This document shows positions 16,102 to 25,541 of a stretch of 64,000 nt of DNA, in pieces. The number at the start of each line of letters is the position of its first letter. The stretch's first letter is position 1. The notes beneath the pieces are model-generated. The model saw only the letters and a list, made by a program, of their open reading frames with translations. It searched no databases and had not been told where the DNA came from. Source of the stretch: Polyangia bacterium (GTDB taxonomy: Bacteria > Myxococcota_A > Polyangia > Nannocystales > Nannocystaceae); assembly GCA_030430565.1 (NCBI GenBank), contig JAUIKS010000019.1, forward strand, positions 124,001 to 188,000, read 5' to 3'. Both the position numbers and the translations under genes were made by a program.

Positions 16102-16392
16102 ATGTCGCTCGTCCAGCTCGAGTCCTTCGTCGCCGTCGCCGAGGAGGGCCACGTGGGCCGCGCCGCCCGGCGCCTGCACGTGTCGCAGCCGCCGCTCAGC
16201 CGCCGGATCCGGCTGCTCGAGGACGAGCTCGGCGTCGAGCTGTTCGAACGGACACCTCGCGGGATGCGCCTGCTGCCCCGCGGCGAGCGGCTGCTCGAGC
16301 ACGCGCGCGACATCCTCGCGCGGGTCGAGCGCGCGCGCGCGTCGATCCTCGATGATGTCCCTACGGGCAGGCTCTACCGACCGCCAGGCTAG
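16102..16392 (+). CDS. LysR-type DNA-binding domain only, truncated
   Basis: 96-residue protein carrying an intact LysR winged helix-turn-helix: 'MSLVQLESFVAVAEEGHVGRAA', recognition region 'LHVSQPPLSRRIRLLEDELG', wing 'VELFERTPRG'. This is followed by the start of the linker helix ('LLEHARDILARVERARASIL'). It then stops after 'GRLYRPPG'; the effector-binding domain of about 200 residues is absent. No matching frame continues before the next gene at 16434. It is either a remnant or a stand-alone DNA-binding protein. The upstream ATAC-N7-GTAT site is intact, which favours retained DNA binding. The longer open frame from 16024 overlaps the operator, so 16102 was chosen. Confidence 0.75.
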   Translation: MSLVQLESFVAVAEEGHVGRAARRLHVSQPPLSRRIRLLEDELGVELFERTPRGMRLLPRGERLLEHARDILARVERARASILDDVPTGRLYRPPG

Positions 16393-16433
16393 GCCGATGA
16401 CGCGCGCGCGACGAGGGCCGCCCCCGCGGTCGC

Positions 16434-18842
16434 TCAGTCGCTCTCGCCGTCGAGGCTGTTGAGGTACTCGATCAGGTCGGCGAGCGCGTCGTCGTCGAGC
16501 CCGCCCACGTCGCCGTGCTGGGCCTCGGGGTTCTCGCTGACGAGCACGTCGTAGAGCGTCGGCGCGGAGCCGTCGTGGAGGTAGGGCGCGGAGTGCCACA
16601 GGCCGTGCAGCGTGGGCGTGTCGAGGCCGGTGAGCGGCTCGCCGAGGCGCTGCCCTGACGCGGGGCCGATGGTCCCGACGTCGTGCAGCAGCGGGTCCTC
16701 GTCGATGAAGCCGCTGTCGGTGAGGCGCGGGCCGGCGTGGCAGTCGACGCAGCCGAGCGCCGGGGATTCGAACAGCGTCTTGCCGTTGCTCGCCGCCGGC
16801 GTCAGCGCGCCGTCCTGCTCGCGGTAGGGGCTCCGGAAGGGGGTCGCGAGCGAGCCGACGTAGGCCGCGAGCGCGTCGAGGTCCTCGCTGAGCCCGGCCT
16901 TCGGATCGCCGAGCGGGTGCGAGCGCGTGCCGGCGCTCCAGTCCTCGTCGGTCAGCAGCCCGAGGCCGCCGAAGGGGCCGCGGATGTCGTTCTCGAAGTC
17001 CTGGATCTCGTCGAAGTTGGCGCTCCAGTGCACGGGGCCGTCGCCCATGCCGGCGCGACCGATCATCGAGATGGTGTTGCGCAGGCCCTCGCCGCGGTCG
17101 GTGAAGTCCCAGACGATGCGGTCGGAGTCGCCCTCGAGATGGCAGTGCGCGCAGGCCATGTAGCCGTCTTTGCTGAGGCGCGTGTCGAAGCTGTCGTTGA
17201 ACAGCTGCTTGCCGCGCAGGAGCGTCGGCGAGAGCGGCTCGGACGAGGGGATCTGCAGGCGCGCGAGCGGCTCGGCCGGGTCGCTGAAGGCCTGGGTGTC
17301 GTAGATCACGAGCTCGCGGGACATGTAGGCGTCGACGTAGAGCACGCGGTCGTCGGGCGAGAGCGCGAGGCCCTGGGGCGCGAGGCCGAGACCGACGATG
17401 CTGCCCGACTGGATGTCCTCGAGGAAGTCGATGCGCTCGACGCTGCGGCTCCCACGCGTCGCAACAAACAGGTAGTCACCGCGGCTGCTGAACACGCCGG
17501 CGGCCGCGAAGCCGCGGTTGTCGAGCTGGCGGCGCGCGTCGAAGCGCTCGAGGCCGGGGACACCCGGGGTGTCGAGGCTGAGGTCGATCTGCGAGATCAC
17601 GGCGCGGATCGTCGTGTCGTGGACCAGCGGGTCGCCGCTGCGGTAGGCGCCCTCGATGATGTTGGACTGCATCGAGGGGACCGCCGCGACCGCGCCGGTC
17701 GGCGAGACCAGCAGCTGCTCCAAGTAGGTCGGGACGCCGCCGATCTCGGTGTCCGAGGAGGCCTGCGGGTCGAGCTGCAGCTCGATCAGCTCGAGCGCGC
17801 CGCCGCCAGGGTCCACCACCGCGATCTCGGCGTGCCCGGCGGCCTCCATGTCATCGTAGACCGCCGGCGAGCGCCAGCGCGTGACCGCGACGCGGCCGTC
17901 GGGGAGCGCCGCGAGGCCGCGCGCGTCGGCGATCGCCGGGAGCGTCGCCTTCAGCGTCGGCGGGCCCTCGCCGTCGAAGCCGACGTGGGCGAGCTGCCCG
18001 GTGCCCTGCAGCGCGACGAAGACGCCGTCGTCGGCCGCGAGCACGCCGAGGGGCCTCGCGCCGCGCGGCAACGCGAGCGTGAAGTGCCCTTCGGTCATGT
18101 CCCCCGAGTCATTCGGCTTGAGCAGCTCGAGCGCGTCGGCCTCCTGGGCCGAGACCGCGATCCAGCCCTCGGCCGGGCCGTGCAGGGCCGCGAGCGCGCG
18201 CGGGCCCGCGGCCGTGGGCAGGCGACCGTCGACCTGAAAGCCCGACTCGGGGTCGCCGGAGACCAGCGTGAGTTCGTCCGAGTCCGGGCTGACGACCGCG
18301 ACCCGCGTGCCCGCCTCGAGCCACTGCAAAGACGCGCTCTGCCGCGGCTTAAACACGGGCGGATCGGTGACCGAGATGGTCACGCTCGCTGACAGCTTGT
18401 TGTTGTCTTCGTCGTAGACCGTCAGGATCGGCTTGCGCCGGCCCGGCGAGTCGTAGGTGACCACGGCCGTCGGCTCCGCCGAGGGCCCGATCGTCTCGCC
18501 GTTGTCGAGGAACCACTCGTAGAGCACGGCGCCCTCGGAATTCTCGCCGCTGAGGAGGACCTCCTCGCCAACCAGCGCGTAGCGGGACTCGCCCGGCTCC
18601 GGCACGAGCTCCTCGTCGCCGCCCGTCGTCGTCGACGTCTCGGAGGTGCTGGTCTCGCTCGCGTCGCCCGTCGACGCGGTGGTCCCGGTCGTCGCGCCGG
18701 ACTCGCTGGACTCGCTGGACTCGCTGTCGCTCGCGCTGTCGCTCGCGCTGTCGCTGGTGCCCGCGCCGTCGTCTCCGCAGGCGAAGAGCGGGAGCGCGAG
18801 CGCGGCGGCCGTCAGCGCCGCGAGGGTGCTTCGACGCCGCAT
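16434..18842 (-). CDS. Lipoprotein with PKD-like and beta-propeller regions and di-haem cytochrome c peroxidase-like domain
   Basis: 802-residue exported lipoprotein: 'LALPLFACGDD' lipobox, a Ser/Asp-rich linker, and a PKD-like Ig domain near 85-160 ('LYEWFLDNGET', 'SPGRRKPILTVYD'). A propeller-like region follows (about 165-535) with repeated 'GVLAADDGVFVAL' and 'GLALSPDDRVLYVD' strands. A C-terminal MauG/CcpA-type domain holds two haem c sites, CAHCH at 564-568 and CVDCH at 698-702, and the family pattern 'TPTLHGLWHSAPYLHDGS'. It probably handles electrons or peroxide at the cell surface. It starts four bases after the stop of the upstream propeller lipoprotein. GGGGAG spans that junction as its ribosome binding site, so the two are coupled. 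Confidence 0.88.
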   Translation of the reverse strand: MRRRSTLAALTAAALALPLFACGDDGAGTSDSASDSASDSESSESSESGATTGTTASTGDASETSTSETSTTTGGDEELVPEPGESRYALVGEEVLLSGENSEGAVLYEWFLDNGETIGPSAEPTAVVTYDSPGRRKPILTVYDEDNNKLSASVTISVTDPPVFKPRQSASLQWLEAGTRVAVVSPDSDELTLVSGDPESGFQVDGRLPTAAGPRALAALHGPAEGWIAVSAQEADALELLKPNDSGDMTEGHFTLALPRGARPLGVLAADDGVFVALQGTGQLAHVGFDGEGPPTLKATLPAIADARGLAALPDGRVAVTRWRSPAVYDDMEAAGHAEIAVVDPGGGALELIELQLDPQASSDTEIGGVPTYLEQLLVSPTGAVAAVPSMQSNIIEGAYRSGDPLVHDTTIRAVISQIDLSLDTPGVPGLERFDARRQLDNRGFAAAGVFSSRGDYLFVATRGSRSVERIDFLEDIQSGSIVGLGLAPQGLALSPDDRVLYVDAYMSRELVIYDTQAFSDPAEPLARLQIPSSEPLSPTLLRGKQLFNDSFDTRLSKDGYMACAHCHLEGDSDRIVWDFTDRGEGLRNTISMIGRAGMGDGPVHWSANFDEIQDFENDIRGPFGGLGLLTDEDWSAGTRSHPLGDPKAGLSEDLDALAAYVGSLATPFRSPYREQDGALTPAASNGKTLFESPALGCVDCHAGPRLTDSGFIDEDPLLHDVGTIGPASGQRLGEPLTGLDTPTLHGLWHSAPYLHDGSAPTLYDVLVSENPEAQHGDVGGLDDDALADLIEYLNSLDGESD

Positions 18843-18846
18843 CGCG

Positions 18847-20589
18847 CTACTCCCCGCCCGCGGTCTTGAAGGTCATCGTGAACGGCTCGGCCATCGCGTT
18901 GTCGTTGTAGTCGCGCACGCCCCCGGCCGGCAGCTCGAGGGTGTACTCGGTGCCCGGCTTCAGCGGCCCCTTGGGCGCGAAGTTGACGATCACCTCCTGT
19001 GCGCTGATGTGGCCGTCGACGCGGGTCATGTCGGGGTCGGTGCCGGTCTCGTAGAGCCGGACCGAGCCCTCCCACACGCTCTTGTTGTCGACGAACTCGT
19101 TGAAGGTCACGCCGACGCGCGAGAGCAGCGTGACGTCCTCGGCGCCGTCGGGCGGGTAGACGTAGGTCACGCGCGGCGGGACGCTGTCGACCTGCTCCTG
19201 CCAGGGCACGATCGCCGAGGCCTTGTCCTTGTCGGCCTTGTCGTCGACGCTGAGCACGAGGATGTTGCCGATGGGCGTCACGGTGTCGAGGTCGCCCTCG
19301 AGGTAGGTCGTCGCGACCTCGGTGACCTCGGGCAGGTTGGAGATGTCGTAGATGTTGGCGAAGTCGGACTCGCCGACGAAGGCGAACTCGTCCTTGACGA
19401 ACACGTAGCCGCCGTTGCCCCCGCTGGAGTAGTCGGCGACCGGCTGCGGGTTCGTGGGATCCGAGATGTCCCAGACGATCAGCCCGCCGCCGCCCTCCTT
19501 CGGCGCGTAGTAGGCCAGGCCGCCCTCGAGGTTGCTGAAGTACGACTCGCGCTCGACGTCGAACTCGCCGCCGGGGAGCGGCTGCGGGTAGTCGGGGACG
19601 CTGATGTCGAGCAGCGCCGTGCGGGTGCCCTCGGCCGCGCTGACCATCAGGATGTTGCCGATCGCCTGGACCTGACCGACGCGCAGCACGGGGTCGAACT
19701 TGTACTGGTTGACGAGCTGCGGATTGAGCGGGTCGCTGGCGTCGATCACGTAGACGCCGTTGTCCGAGCCGCCCACGTAGACATAGGGCGCCTGCCAGAA
19801 CGTGCTGATGGTCACGCGCGCGTAGGCGTCGGGGTAGACGAAGCCGGGCACGTCGACCTTCGAGACCGGGTGCGGATCGCTGATGTCCGTGATGTCCCAG
19901 AACTCGATCCCGCCGGCGATCTGCGGGAAGTCGAGCATCATCTGGTCGAGCACGGCGTACCAGCGATCGCCGACCTGCACCGCCGTGAGCGAGTGGCTCT
20001 CGCGCATCGTCCCCGAGGTCCCGTTGCCGACGGCGGTCGGGCTGCAGGGGTCGCTGATGTCGTAAAACGTGATGCCGCTGTTGAGCCCGAACTCCGGCGA
20101 CCACGGCAGCATCAGGTAGCCGTCGAACATCGCCACGAGGTTGTGGTGATCGAAGGTGTCGTGGACCTCGCCGTCGCCGATGTCCCCGTCCATGCCGCCG
20201 TCGAGGTAGGCGCAGTGCTCGTACAGCTCCTCGGGCGCGAAGCCCTTGTCGGGGCCGCCGGGTCCGCTGTTCGGCTCGAAGGCGTCGGGCGCGGGGTACG
20301 GCTCCGGCTCGGGCATCGGCTCGCCGGTGGTGGCGCCGGGCTCGGTGTCGGAGCTGGTGCTCGCCGAGCTCGTCGCGGGCGCGTCGGTCTCGCCGCCGCC
20401 CGAGCTGCTGGCGCTCGAACCTGTCCCTTGGGACCCGCCGGGCCCGCTGGACTCGCCGGGCGTCTCGGTCTCCGCCGTACCGCCCCCCTCCGTCACGCTC
20501 GGGTCCGCCGAGTCTCCGCACCCGGCGAGCGCGAGCCCCAGCGTGAGCAACCCTGTTGTGCCAACGATCCAGTCCAGCCGTGGACGCAT
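18847..20589 (-). CDS. LVIVD-repeat beta-propeller lipoprotein with C-terminal Ig-like domain
   Basis: 580-residue predicted surface lipoprotein. The signal peptide ends 'LGLALAGC' and a Ser/Thr/Gly-rich linker of about 90 residues follows. Then come at least six LVIVD-type blades with the recurring pattern 'V.D.SDP.NPQ.V' (for example 'VYVIDASDPLNPQLV', 'LIVWDISDPTNPQPV', 'FYDISDPCSP'). The last 100 residues are an SbsA/Big-5-like Ig domain ('VPPRVTYVYPPDGAEDV', 'AMAEPFTMTFK'). LVIVD proteins are common in marine and predatory bacteria, but their ligands are mostly unknown. It is the first gene of a two-gene unit with the di-haem lipoprotein. The start at 20589 was chosen because the signal peptide begins there. 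Confidence 0.85.
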   Translation of the reverse strand: MRPRLDWIVGTTGLLTLGLALAGCGDSADPSVTEGGGTAETETPGESSGPGGSQGTGSSASSSGGGETDAPATSSASTSSDTEPGATTGEPMPEPEPYPAPDAFEPNSGPGGPDKGFAPEELYEHCAYLDGGMDGDIGDGEVHDTFDHHNLVAMFDGYLMLPWSPEFGLNSGITFYDISDPCSPTAVGNGTSGTMRESHSLTAVQVGDRWYAVLDQMMLDFPQIAGGIEFWDITDISDPHPVSKVDVPGFVYPDAYARVTISTFWQAPYVYVGGSDNGVYVIDASDPLNPQLVNQYKFDPVLRVGQVQAIGNILMVSAAEGTRTALLDISVPDYPQPLPGGEFDVERESYFSNLEGGLAYYAPKEGGGGLIVWDISDPTNPQPVADYSSGGNGGYVFVKDEFAFVGESDFANIYDISNLPEVTEVATTYLEGDLDTVTPIGNILVLSVDDKADKDKASAIVPWQEQVDSVPPRVTYVYPPDGAEDVTLLSRVGVTFNEFVDNKSVWEGSVRLYETGTDPDMTRVDGHISAQEVIVNFAPKGPLKPGTEYTLELPAGGVRDYNDNAMAEPFTMTFKTAGGE

Positions 20590-20721
20590 GCGCTTGGTTT
20601 CCCACGGAGCCGCGGAGCCGCGCAAGCGCGCCGCCGTGCAGAGCGTCACGTCGAGGCGCGGGCGTCTGCACGCCTGACCGTTTGGACACGTTTGTCACAA
20701 CAGCGTCAACGCATAACCACG

Positions 20722-20790
20722 GGGCGCACCCACAAATAGACAACGGGACCGACCTCGATCGTGGATGATCAGGGTCGATCCCGTGCGCCC
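20722..20790 (-). terminator. Two-tier hairpin, possible terminator
   Basis: An outer 7-bp repeat (GGGCGCA 20722-20728 with TGCGCCC 20784-20790) encloses an inner 11-bp stem with one mismatch (20744-20754 with 20773-20783). It lies just downstream of the minus-strand Lys-rich lipoprotein gene and upstream of the propeller gene. It could end the former transcript, but no strong T tract follows, so a structured leader is also possible. The rest of the gap 20590-20816 shows no gene. Confidence 0.35.
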
Positions 20791-20816
20791 GGCGCGAACG
20801 CCGTGTTTATGGTGGG

Positions 20817-21380
20817 CTAGGCCTTGAGGCTCTTGCAGGCCTTGAGCGCGTTGGTCTGCTGCTCAGGCTGGGAGGCGGTGGTGCTGCACCAGTAGGTCTT
20901 GCCGCCGATGTCGCGGCGAACCTGCACGAAGTAGTTGGCGCCCATGCCGCCCTTGTTGTCGAAGGTCACGGCCCAGCCGTCCTCGAGCTTCTCGCTCTTG
21001 AGGTTCTGCGGCGTGTACATCTCGGCGTCCTTCTCGGCGTCCTCGGCGGTCTTCGGGTGCGAGTCGGAGGCCTCCTCGATCGTCACGACGATGCCGGGGC
21101 CCTGGATCATGACGCCCTCGCCGATGACGGCGTCACCCGCGGTGGCGCCCTCGGGGACCTCGGCCTTGAGGCCGAGCTTCGCGATATCGAGCACGTTGGG
21201 ACCGGCGGGCTTGGCGGGCTCGGCCTTCTTGTCGGCCTCGGCCTTCTTGTCGCCGCCCTTCTTGTCGGCCTTCTTGTCGGCCGCGGCGGTCTTCTTCTCC
21301 GCGGGCTTGGAGTCGCTGTCGCAGGCCGCGACGGTGGTGAGCGCGAGGCTGAGGGGGAGCGCGATGAGTAGATTTCGCAT
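20817..21380 (-). CDS. Lysine-rich lipoprotein of unknown function
   Basis: 187-residue predicted lipoprotein: signal peptide with 'ALTTVAAC' lipobox, then a 45-residue Lys/Ala-rich low-complexity stretch built from 'DKKA' units. A domain of about 125 residues follows that I do not recognise ('IVVTIEEASDSHPKTAEDAEKDAE', 'GGKTYWCSTTASQPEQQ', 'ALKACKSLKA'). The two C-terminal cysteines may pair. The ATG at 21380 has AGGAG eight bases upstream, which rules out the longer frame. Single gene, with a hairpin downstream. Confidence 0.8.
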   Translation of the reverse strand: MRNLLIALPLSLALTTVAACDSDSKPAEKKTAAADKKADKKGGDKKAEADKKAEPAKPAGPNVLDIAKLGLKAEVPEGATAGDAVIGEGVMIQGPGIVVTIEEASDSHPKTAEDAEKDAEMYTPQNLKSEKLEDGWAVTFDNKGGMGANYFVQVRRDIGGKTYWCSTTASQPEQQTNALKACKSLKA

Positions 21381-21564
21381 TGGGAATCTCCTGTGGTGGC
21401 GGCGCGCGGTTTCGCGCGCAAACGCAGTCGGGGGGAGGATCCACGCTCGGTACCGCGCAGTCAAGTGCACATTCGCGCGACGCGACGGCGAGATCGCGCA
21501 TTTTCTTGGCCGTGATCCGAGGCGTATCGCGCGATCTCACCGCCGATCCCCGAGCCACCCAGGC

Positions 21565-23553
21565 TCATTCCGCGGATTCACGCCACGGCTTGTCAGCCTC
21601 GTAGGACTGAAGCCGGCGCGCGTAGTCCTCGAGCTGCTCGTCGCTGGCGCCCTTGACCCGGAGCAGCTCCATCGCGCGACGCTGGGCGTCGGCGGCCTCG
21701 TCGAAGCGCCCGGCCTCGGCGAAGGTCGCCGCGACGGTGTCGACGTAGCTGGCGCTTAGGTCATCTCGATCGAGCAGCGGGGCCGCGAGCTCGACCGCGC
21801 GCGCGCCGTCTCGCACGCTGTCGGTCCGCGAGGTCGCGAGCAGCCACGCCAGCGAGTTGCGGTAGGTGAGGCTGTCGGGCGCGAGCTCATGGGCGCGTTC
21901 GAAGGCGCGGCGCGCCTCGGCGTGCGCGCCCTGTCGATCGAGCGCGCTGCCGTGGCGATGGATCAGCGCGGGGAGCCCCGGGCGCAGCGCTCGCGCGCGC
22001 TCGAAGGCCGCGCTCGCGCGCTCCGGCGCGCCCGCGATCATCCACAGCTCGGCGAGCAGCACCTGGAACACGTGGGCGCGGTAGCCGTGACGCTCGAGCG
22101 CCGCGGGCGGGTGCTGCTCGAGCCACTCGACGAGCGCGCGGGCCTGGATCTCGGCGTCCCGCGAGCCCAGGCGCCACAGCAGACGACAGAGCACGCCGAC
22201 CTGCTGGGGCGCGGCCGAGCCCGCGCGCATGAGGTCCTCGCGGGCGCCCTCGCGGTCGCCTCGTTCGAATCGCAGCACGCCTCGCCAGGCGCGCCCGCGG
22301 GTGCTCATCGGCTCGATCCGGACGGCCGCGTCGAGATCGCTGAGCACGCGCTCGAGCTCGCCGCGAGGGAGCTCGCGCGCGGGCTTGGACGACGCCGGCG
22401 CGGTCCCTGGAGCCGTGGTCCGCGTAGCGACCCCGACGAACGAGCGCTTCGGCTCGTCGCTCGCCGCGAGCGCGGAGCCGTAGCGCGCGATCGCCCGGAG
22501 CCGGTGGGCCTCGGCCAAGAGCGAGCCGTCGTCGGTGGTCGGCGTGCCCGGCTTGCCGCCCGCCGACCCGCCGAGCATGGCGTCGAAGGTCGCGAAGGCC
22601 GCTTTGAAGCGCTGCTTCGACAGCAGCAGCGCGCCGCGCCGCGCCTGCACGTACAGCGGCGAGATCCCCAGGTTCGCGGCGCGGTCGTAGGCCGTGATCG
22701 CCTCGCTCGCCTTGCCCATGCGATCGAGCGCGTTGCCGCGGGACAGATGAATCGCGCCGAGCACCGGGCCCTCGTAGGCCCCCGACTCCGCGGCGCGCGA
22801 GTAGTAGTCGAGCGCGGGCGCCGGCTCGCCGCGCTCGCGGTGCAGCTCGGCGAGCACGAGGTCGCGCTCGCCCGCCGGGTACTGGCTGTAGACCTCGCGG
22901 TCGAGCTCGGGCGCGAGCTCGAAGCTGTCGAAGAACTCCTCGTAGCGCGGCGAGTCGCCGTCGGGCGAGATCACGAGCAGCTCGTAGTGATAGATGCCAG
23001 CCCGCACGATCCGGATGTGCAGCATGCCGAACACGCCGTCGTCTCCCGGCACGCGGATGTCGACGCCGACGCCCGGGTACCCGCGCACCGGCGCGTCGCG
23101 CTGGGCCACGACCTCGCCGCCCGAGGACTGACGAAACCACTGCACGCGCTCATCGAAGTACGCGATGAAGTTGTCGGTCGGCGTGAGGCCGACGTCCTGG
23201 ACCAGAACGCTCGCGTGGAACGAGGCGCGCTCGAGCTCGACGTGGAAGGCCGCGCCCTGCTCCCGACCCGAGCGCTCCACGGCGTGCTGCCCCGCGACGG
23301 GCACGAGCACCGAGAAGAAGTACTCGGGCGCGACGCGCCGCCGCCAGCCGGGAGGCGCCGCTTCACCCGCGAGCGCATCGTCCGCGCCCGGGCTCGTCGT
23401 CGGCTCGCTCGCGGCTGTTCGCGCGCCCTCCTCGGGCGCCTTGGTGGTGGTGGAGGCTTTGCGTGGACCGCAGGCCGCGAGCGCACCCGCAGTCAGCAGT
23501 ATGAGCAGCGGGGACGCCACGCGCCCGTATCGTCGACTGCCCGGCTCCGCCAT
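21565..23553 (-). CDS. TPR-repeat lipoprotein
   Basis: 662-residue exported protein with 'AGALAACGP' lipobox and an Ala/Thr/Glu-rich linker. A beta-rich N-terminal domain follows (about 70-210; 'YFFSVLVPVAG', 'YHYELLVISPDGD'), then tetratricopeptide-like repeats to the C-terminus: 'ALDYYSRAAESGAYEGPVLG', 'GNALDRMGKASEAITAYDRA', 'ASAAFERARALRPGLPALIH', 'EARRAFERAHELAPDSLTYRN'. It probably scaffolds other envelope proteins; no enzyme motif is seen. The ATG at 23553 directly precedes the signal peptide. It is divergent from the lipoprotein gene at 23607 with a 53-bp shared gap. Confidence 0.85.
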   Translation of the reverse strand: MAEPGSRRYGRVASPLLILLTAGALAACGPRKASTTTKAPEEGARTAASEPTTSPGADDALAGEAAPPGWRRRVAPEYFFSVLVPVAGQHAVERSGREQGAAFHVELERASFHASVLVQDVGLTPTDNFIAYFDERVQWFRQSSGGEVVAQRDAPVRGYPGVGVDIRVPGDDGVFGMLHIRIVRAGIYHYELLVISPDGDSPRYEEFFDSFELAPELDREVYSQYPAGERDLVLAELHRERGEPAPALDYYSRAAESGAYEGPVLGAIHLSRGNALDRMGKASEAITAYDRAANLGISPLYVQARRGALLLSKQRFKAAFATFDAMLGGSAGGKPGTPTTDDGSLLAEAHRLRAIARYGSALAASDEPKRSFVGVATRTTAPGTAPASSKPARELPRGELERVLSDLDAAVRIEPMSTRGRAWRGVLRFERGDREGAREDLMRAGSAAPQQVGVLCRLLWRLGSRDAEIQARALVEWLEQHPPAALERHGYRAHVFQVLLAELWMIAGAPERASAAFERARALRPGLPALIHRHGSALDRQGAHAEARRAFERAHELAPDSLTYRNSLAWLLATSRTDSVRDGARAVELAAPLLDRDDLSASYVDTVAATFAEAGRFDEAADAQRRAMELLRVKGASDEQLEDYARRLQSYEADKPWRESAE

Positions 23554-23606
23554 CGGCCCGGCATCATACTCGATCCACGCGACCGGCGAAGCTGGTACCT
23601 TCGGGC

Positions 23607-25541
23607 GTGCGCAGCTCGTGGCAGCCACGCTCCGCCGGGCCGGCCGCGCTCGCGCGAATCCGTCGCCCGCTGGCGACCGCGTCGGGCGTGTTGATCGTGT
23701 GCGCCACGCTCTCGACCGCCTGTCAGCCGCGACGCGGTGGCCCCGAGCCGACGACACCCGAAGGCGCGAGCGTCCCCGCCTCTGAGCCGACGCCCGAGCA
23801 GACGCCGCCGCGCGCCGACACCTGGGAGCAGGACCGAGCCCGCGCGCAGGTCCGCGTCATCGTCAACGACCCGGCGCGCGTGGGCGAAGCGCTCGACCGC
23901 GTCGCGAGCGTCTACGGCAGCTCCACCGGCGAGCGGGACGGGATCATCACGCGGCTGCGCGAGCTGTCCCTCGAGCTCGGGATCCCGGGCCCGCTGATCG
24001 ACGGCGTCGATCGCCACGGCAGCGCCCGCGTCGAGACCGTGTACCCCTGGCTGCCCCCGACCGACGGCGAGGCAGGTCCTGGTAGCGCGCTCGCCATCGT
24101 GATCCCCAGCGCCGACCCGCGCTCGCTCGCCGAGACCACCGCCGCGCTCAACCTGATGCGCGCCGCGAGGGCCGAGAGCTCGCGGTGGGAGCCGAGCGCG
24201 CAGTCGCTGCTGCCGATCTACCTGCGCGAGTCGAGCGCGCGCGTGGAGCTCAGCAGCTCGCGCGCCGGTCTCGAGGACGCGCGCGCGCTGGCGGAGCGCG
24301 CGCGCGATGGTCAGGGGCTGTGGCTCGAGCTCGACGCGCTCTCCGACATCGCCCCCGAGCTGACGCGCGCGCTCGGCTACAGCCTGCACGACCCGACGCG
24401 AGCGCGGGCGCTGAAGGTCGCCGAGCGCCTCGATCGCGCGAGCGCCTCGCTCGAGATCCAAGACGGCCGCGACCTCGTCGCCACGCTGCGCGTCGAGGGT
24501 CGCTTCGCCGAGCTCGGCGGCGAGCTCGACGGCGTCGCCGAGCTGCTCGGGCCGACGCGCACCACGCCCGCGCCGCTCGAGCGCGCGCTCCCGGCCGCGC
24601 CCGTCGCCGCCGCAGTCATCAGCCTCGCCGACCCGGCGATCGTCCAGGGCTGGTTGACCGAGCTCGTCGAGGCGCCGGGGGAGCGACCGGTGTTCGACGC
24701 CGAGCTGCGCGAGCTCGGGCGCGGGCTCAACGAGCTGATCGATCAGTTCGTCGATGATGTCGCGCTGGGGATCTACGCCTACGGCGCCGGCGAGCACGCC
24801 TTCGTGCTCGCCGCGACGGTCCGCGATCCCGCGGCGGTGCGCGCCTCGGTCCGCGGGCTCGTGACGACCAGCGCGGACCTGATGGGCCGCTACAGCGGCT
24901 TCTTCAACACCCTCACCGGCGCGAAGACCTCGGAGCAGCTCAACGTCAAGACGCGCACGGCCCGGAGCGGCTCGATCCGCGCGCAGCACGTCGCGATCAC
25001 GCTGCCGCCCACGCTCGTGCCCGAGGAGCGCGGCTCGTACGTGACCTTCGGGCGCGCGGGCGTGTTCGAGTACAGCGCGTACGTCGTCGACGACACCGTC
25101 TACATGACCCTCGGGCCCGGCGCGTCCCGCTTCCGCGACGCGGTCGCCGAGCTCGCGCGGGCGCGCGGCAAAGACCGCGCCCCCGCCGGCTCGCTCGCGG
25201 CCAGCCCCGGCAGCGCGCTCGTCCACGCCGCGCCCGGCGGGTGCCAGGTGTGCGTGGTCTTCGACAGCGCCGCGACGGCGCGCTCGCTGATCGGCCGCGC
25301 CGGCTACAACATGTCCGAAGAGACCATCAAGGAGGCCGAGCGCGCGCTGCCGAAGCTCGGCGTCTCGGGCCAGGGCGGCTGGGCGGGTCGCTTCGAAACG
25401 CGCGCCGCCTCGCTGCGTGGCTACTGGCCGGCCGCGGCGCGCGAGCGCACCGCGGCCGAGGCCGCCGCCTGGGTCCGCTTCCTGCAGCTCGTCGGTCGGG
25501 CGAAGGGCGCGGCCGCGGGCTGGAGCTGGCCGCTCGGCTGA
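23607..25541 (+). CDS. Large lipoprotein of unknown function
   Basis: 644-residue predicted lipoprotein starting at GTG. The signal segment is 'SGVLIVCATLSTACQP', followed by a Pro/Glu/Thr linker. The body is mixed alpha/beta and holds internally similar halves: 'LAIVIPSADPRSLAETTAALNL' early and 'FVLAATVRDPAAVRASVRGLV' later. This is the kind of pattern seen in DUF3352-like exported proteins, but I cannot assign it firmly. A 'CQVC' pair sits near residue 548. It is divergent from the TPR lipoprotein gene. An antisense open frame on the minus strand is longer-looking but lacks any protein-like composition. Confidence 0.75.
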   Translation: MRSSWQPRSAGPAALARIRRPLATASGVLIVCATLSTACQPRRGGPEPTTPEGASVPASEPTPEQTPPRADTWEQDRARAQVRVIVNDPARVGEALDRVASVYGSSTGERDGIITRLRELSLELGIPGPLIDGVDRHGSARVETVYPWLPPTDGEAGPGSALAIVIPSADPRSLAETTAALNLMRAARAESSRWEPSAQSLLPIYLRESSARVELSSSRAGLEDARALAERARDGQGLWLELDALSDIAPELTRALGYSLHDPTRARALKVAERLDRASASLEIQDGRDLVATLRVEGRFAELGGELDGVAELLGPTRTTPAPLERALPAAPVAAAVISLADPAIVQGWLTELVEAPGERPVFDAELRELGRGLNELIDQFVDDVALGIYAYGAGEHAFVLAATVRDPAAVRASVRGLVTTSADLMGRYSGFFNTLTGAKTSEQLNVKTRTARSGSIRAQHVAITLPPTLVPEERGSYVTFGRAGVFEYSAYVVDDTVYMTLGPGASRFRDAVAELARARGKDRAPAGSLAASPGSALVHAAPGGCQVCVVFDSAATARSLIGRAGYNMSEETIKEAERALPKLGVSGQGGWAGRFETRAASLRGYWPAAARERTAAEAAAWVRFLQLVGRAKGAAAGWSWPLG

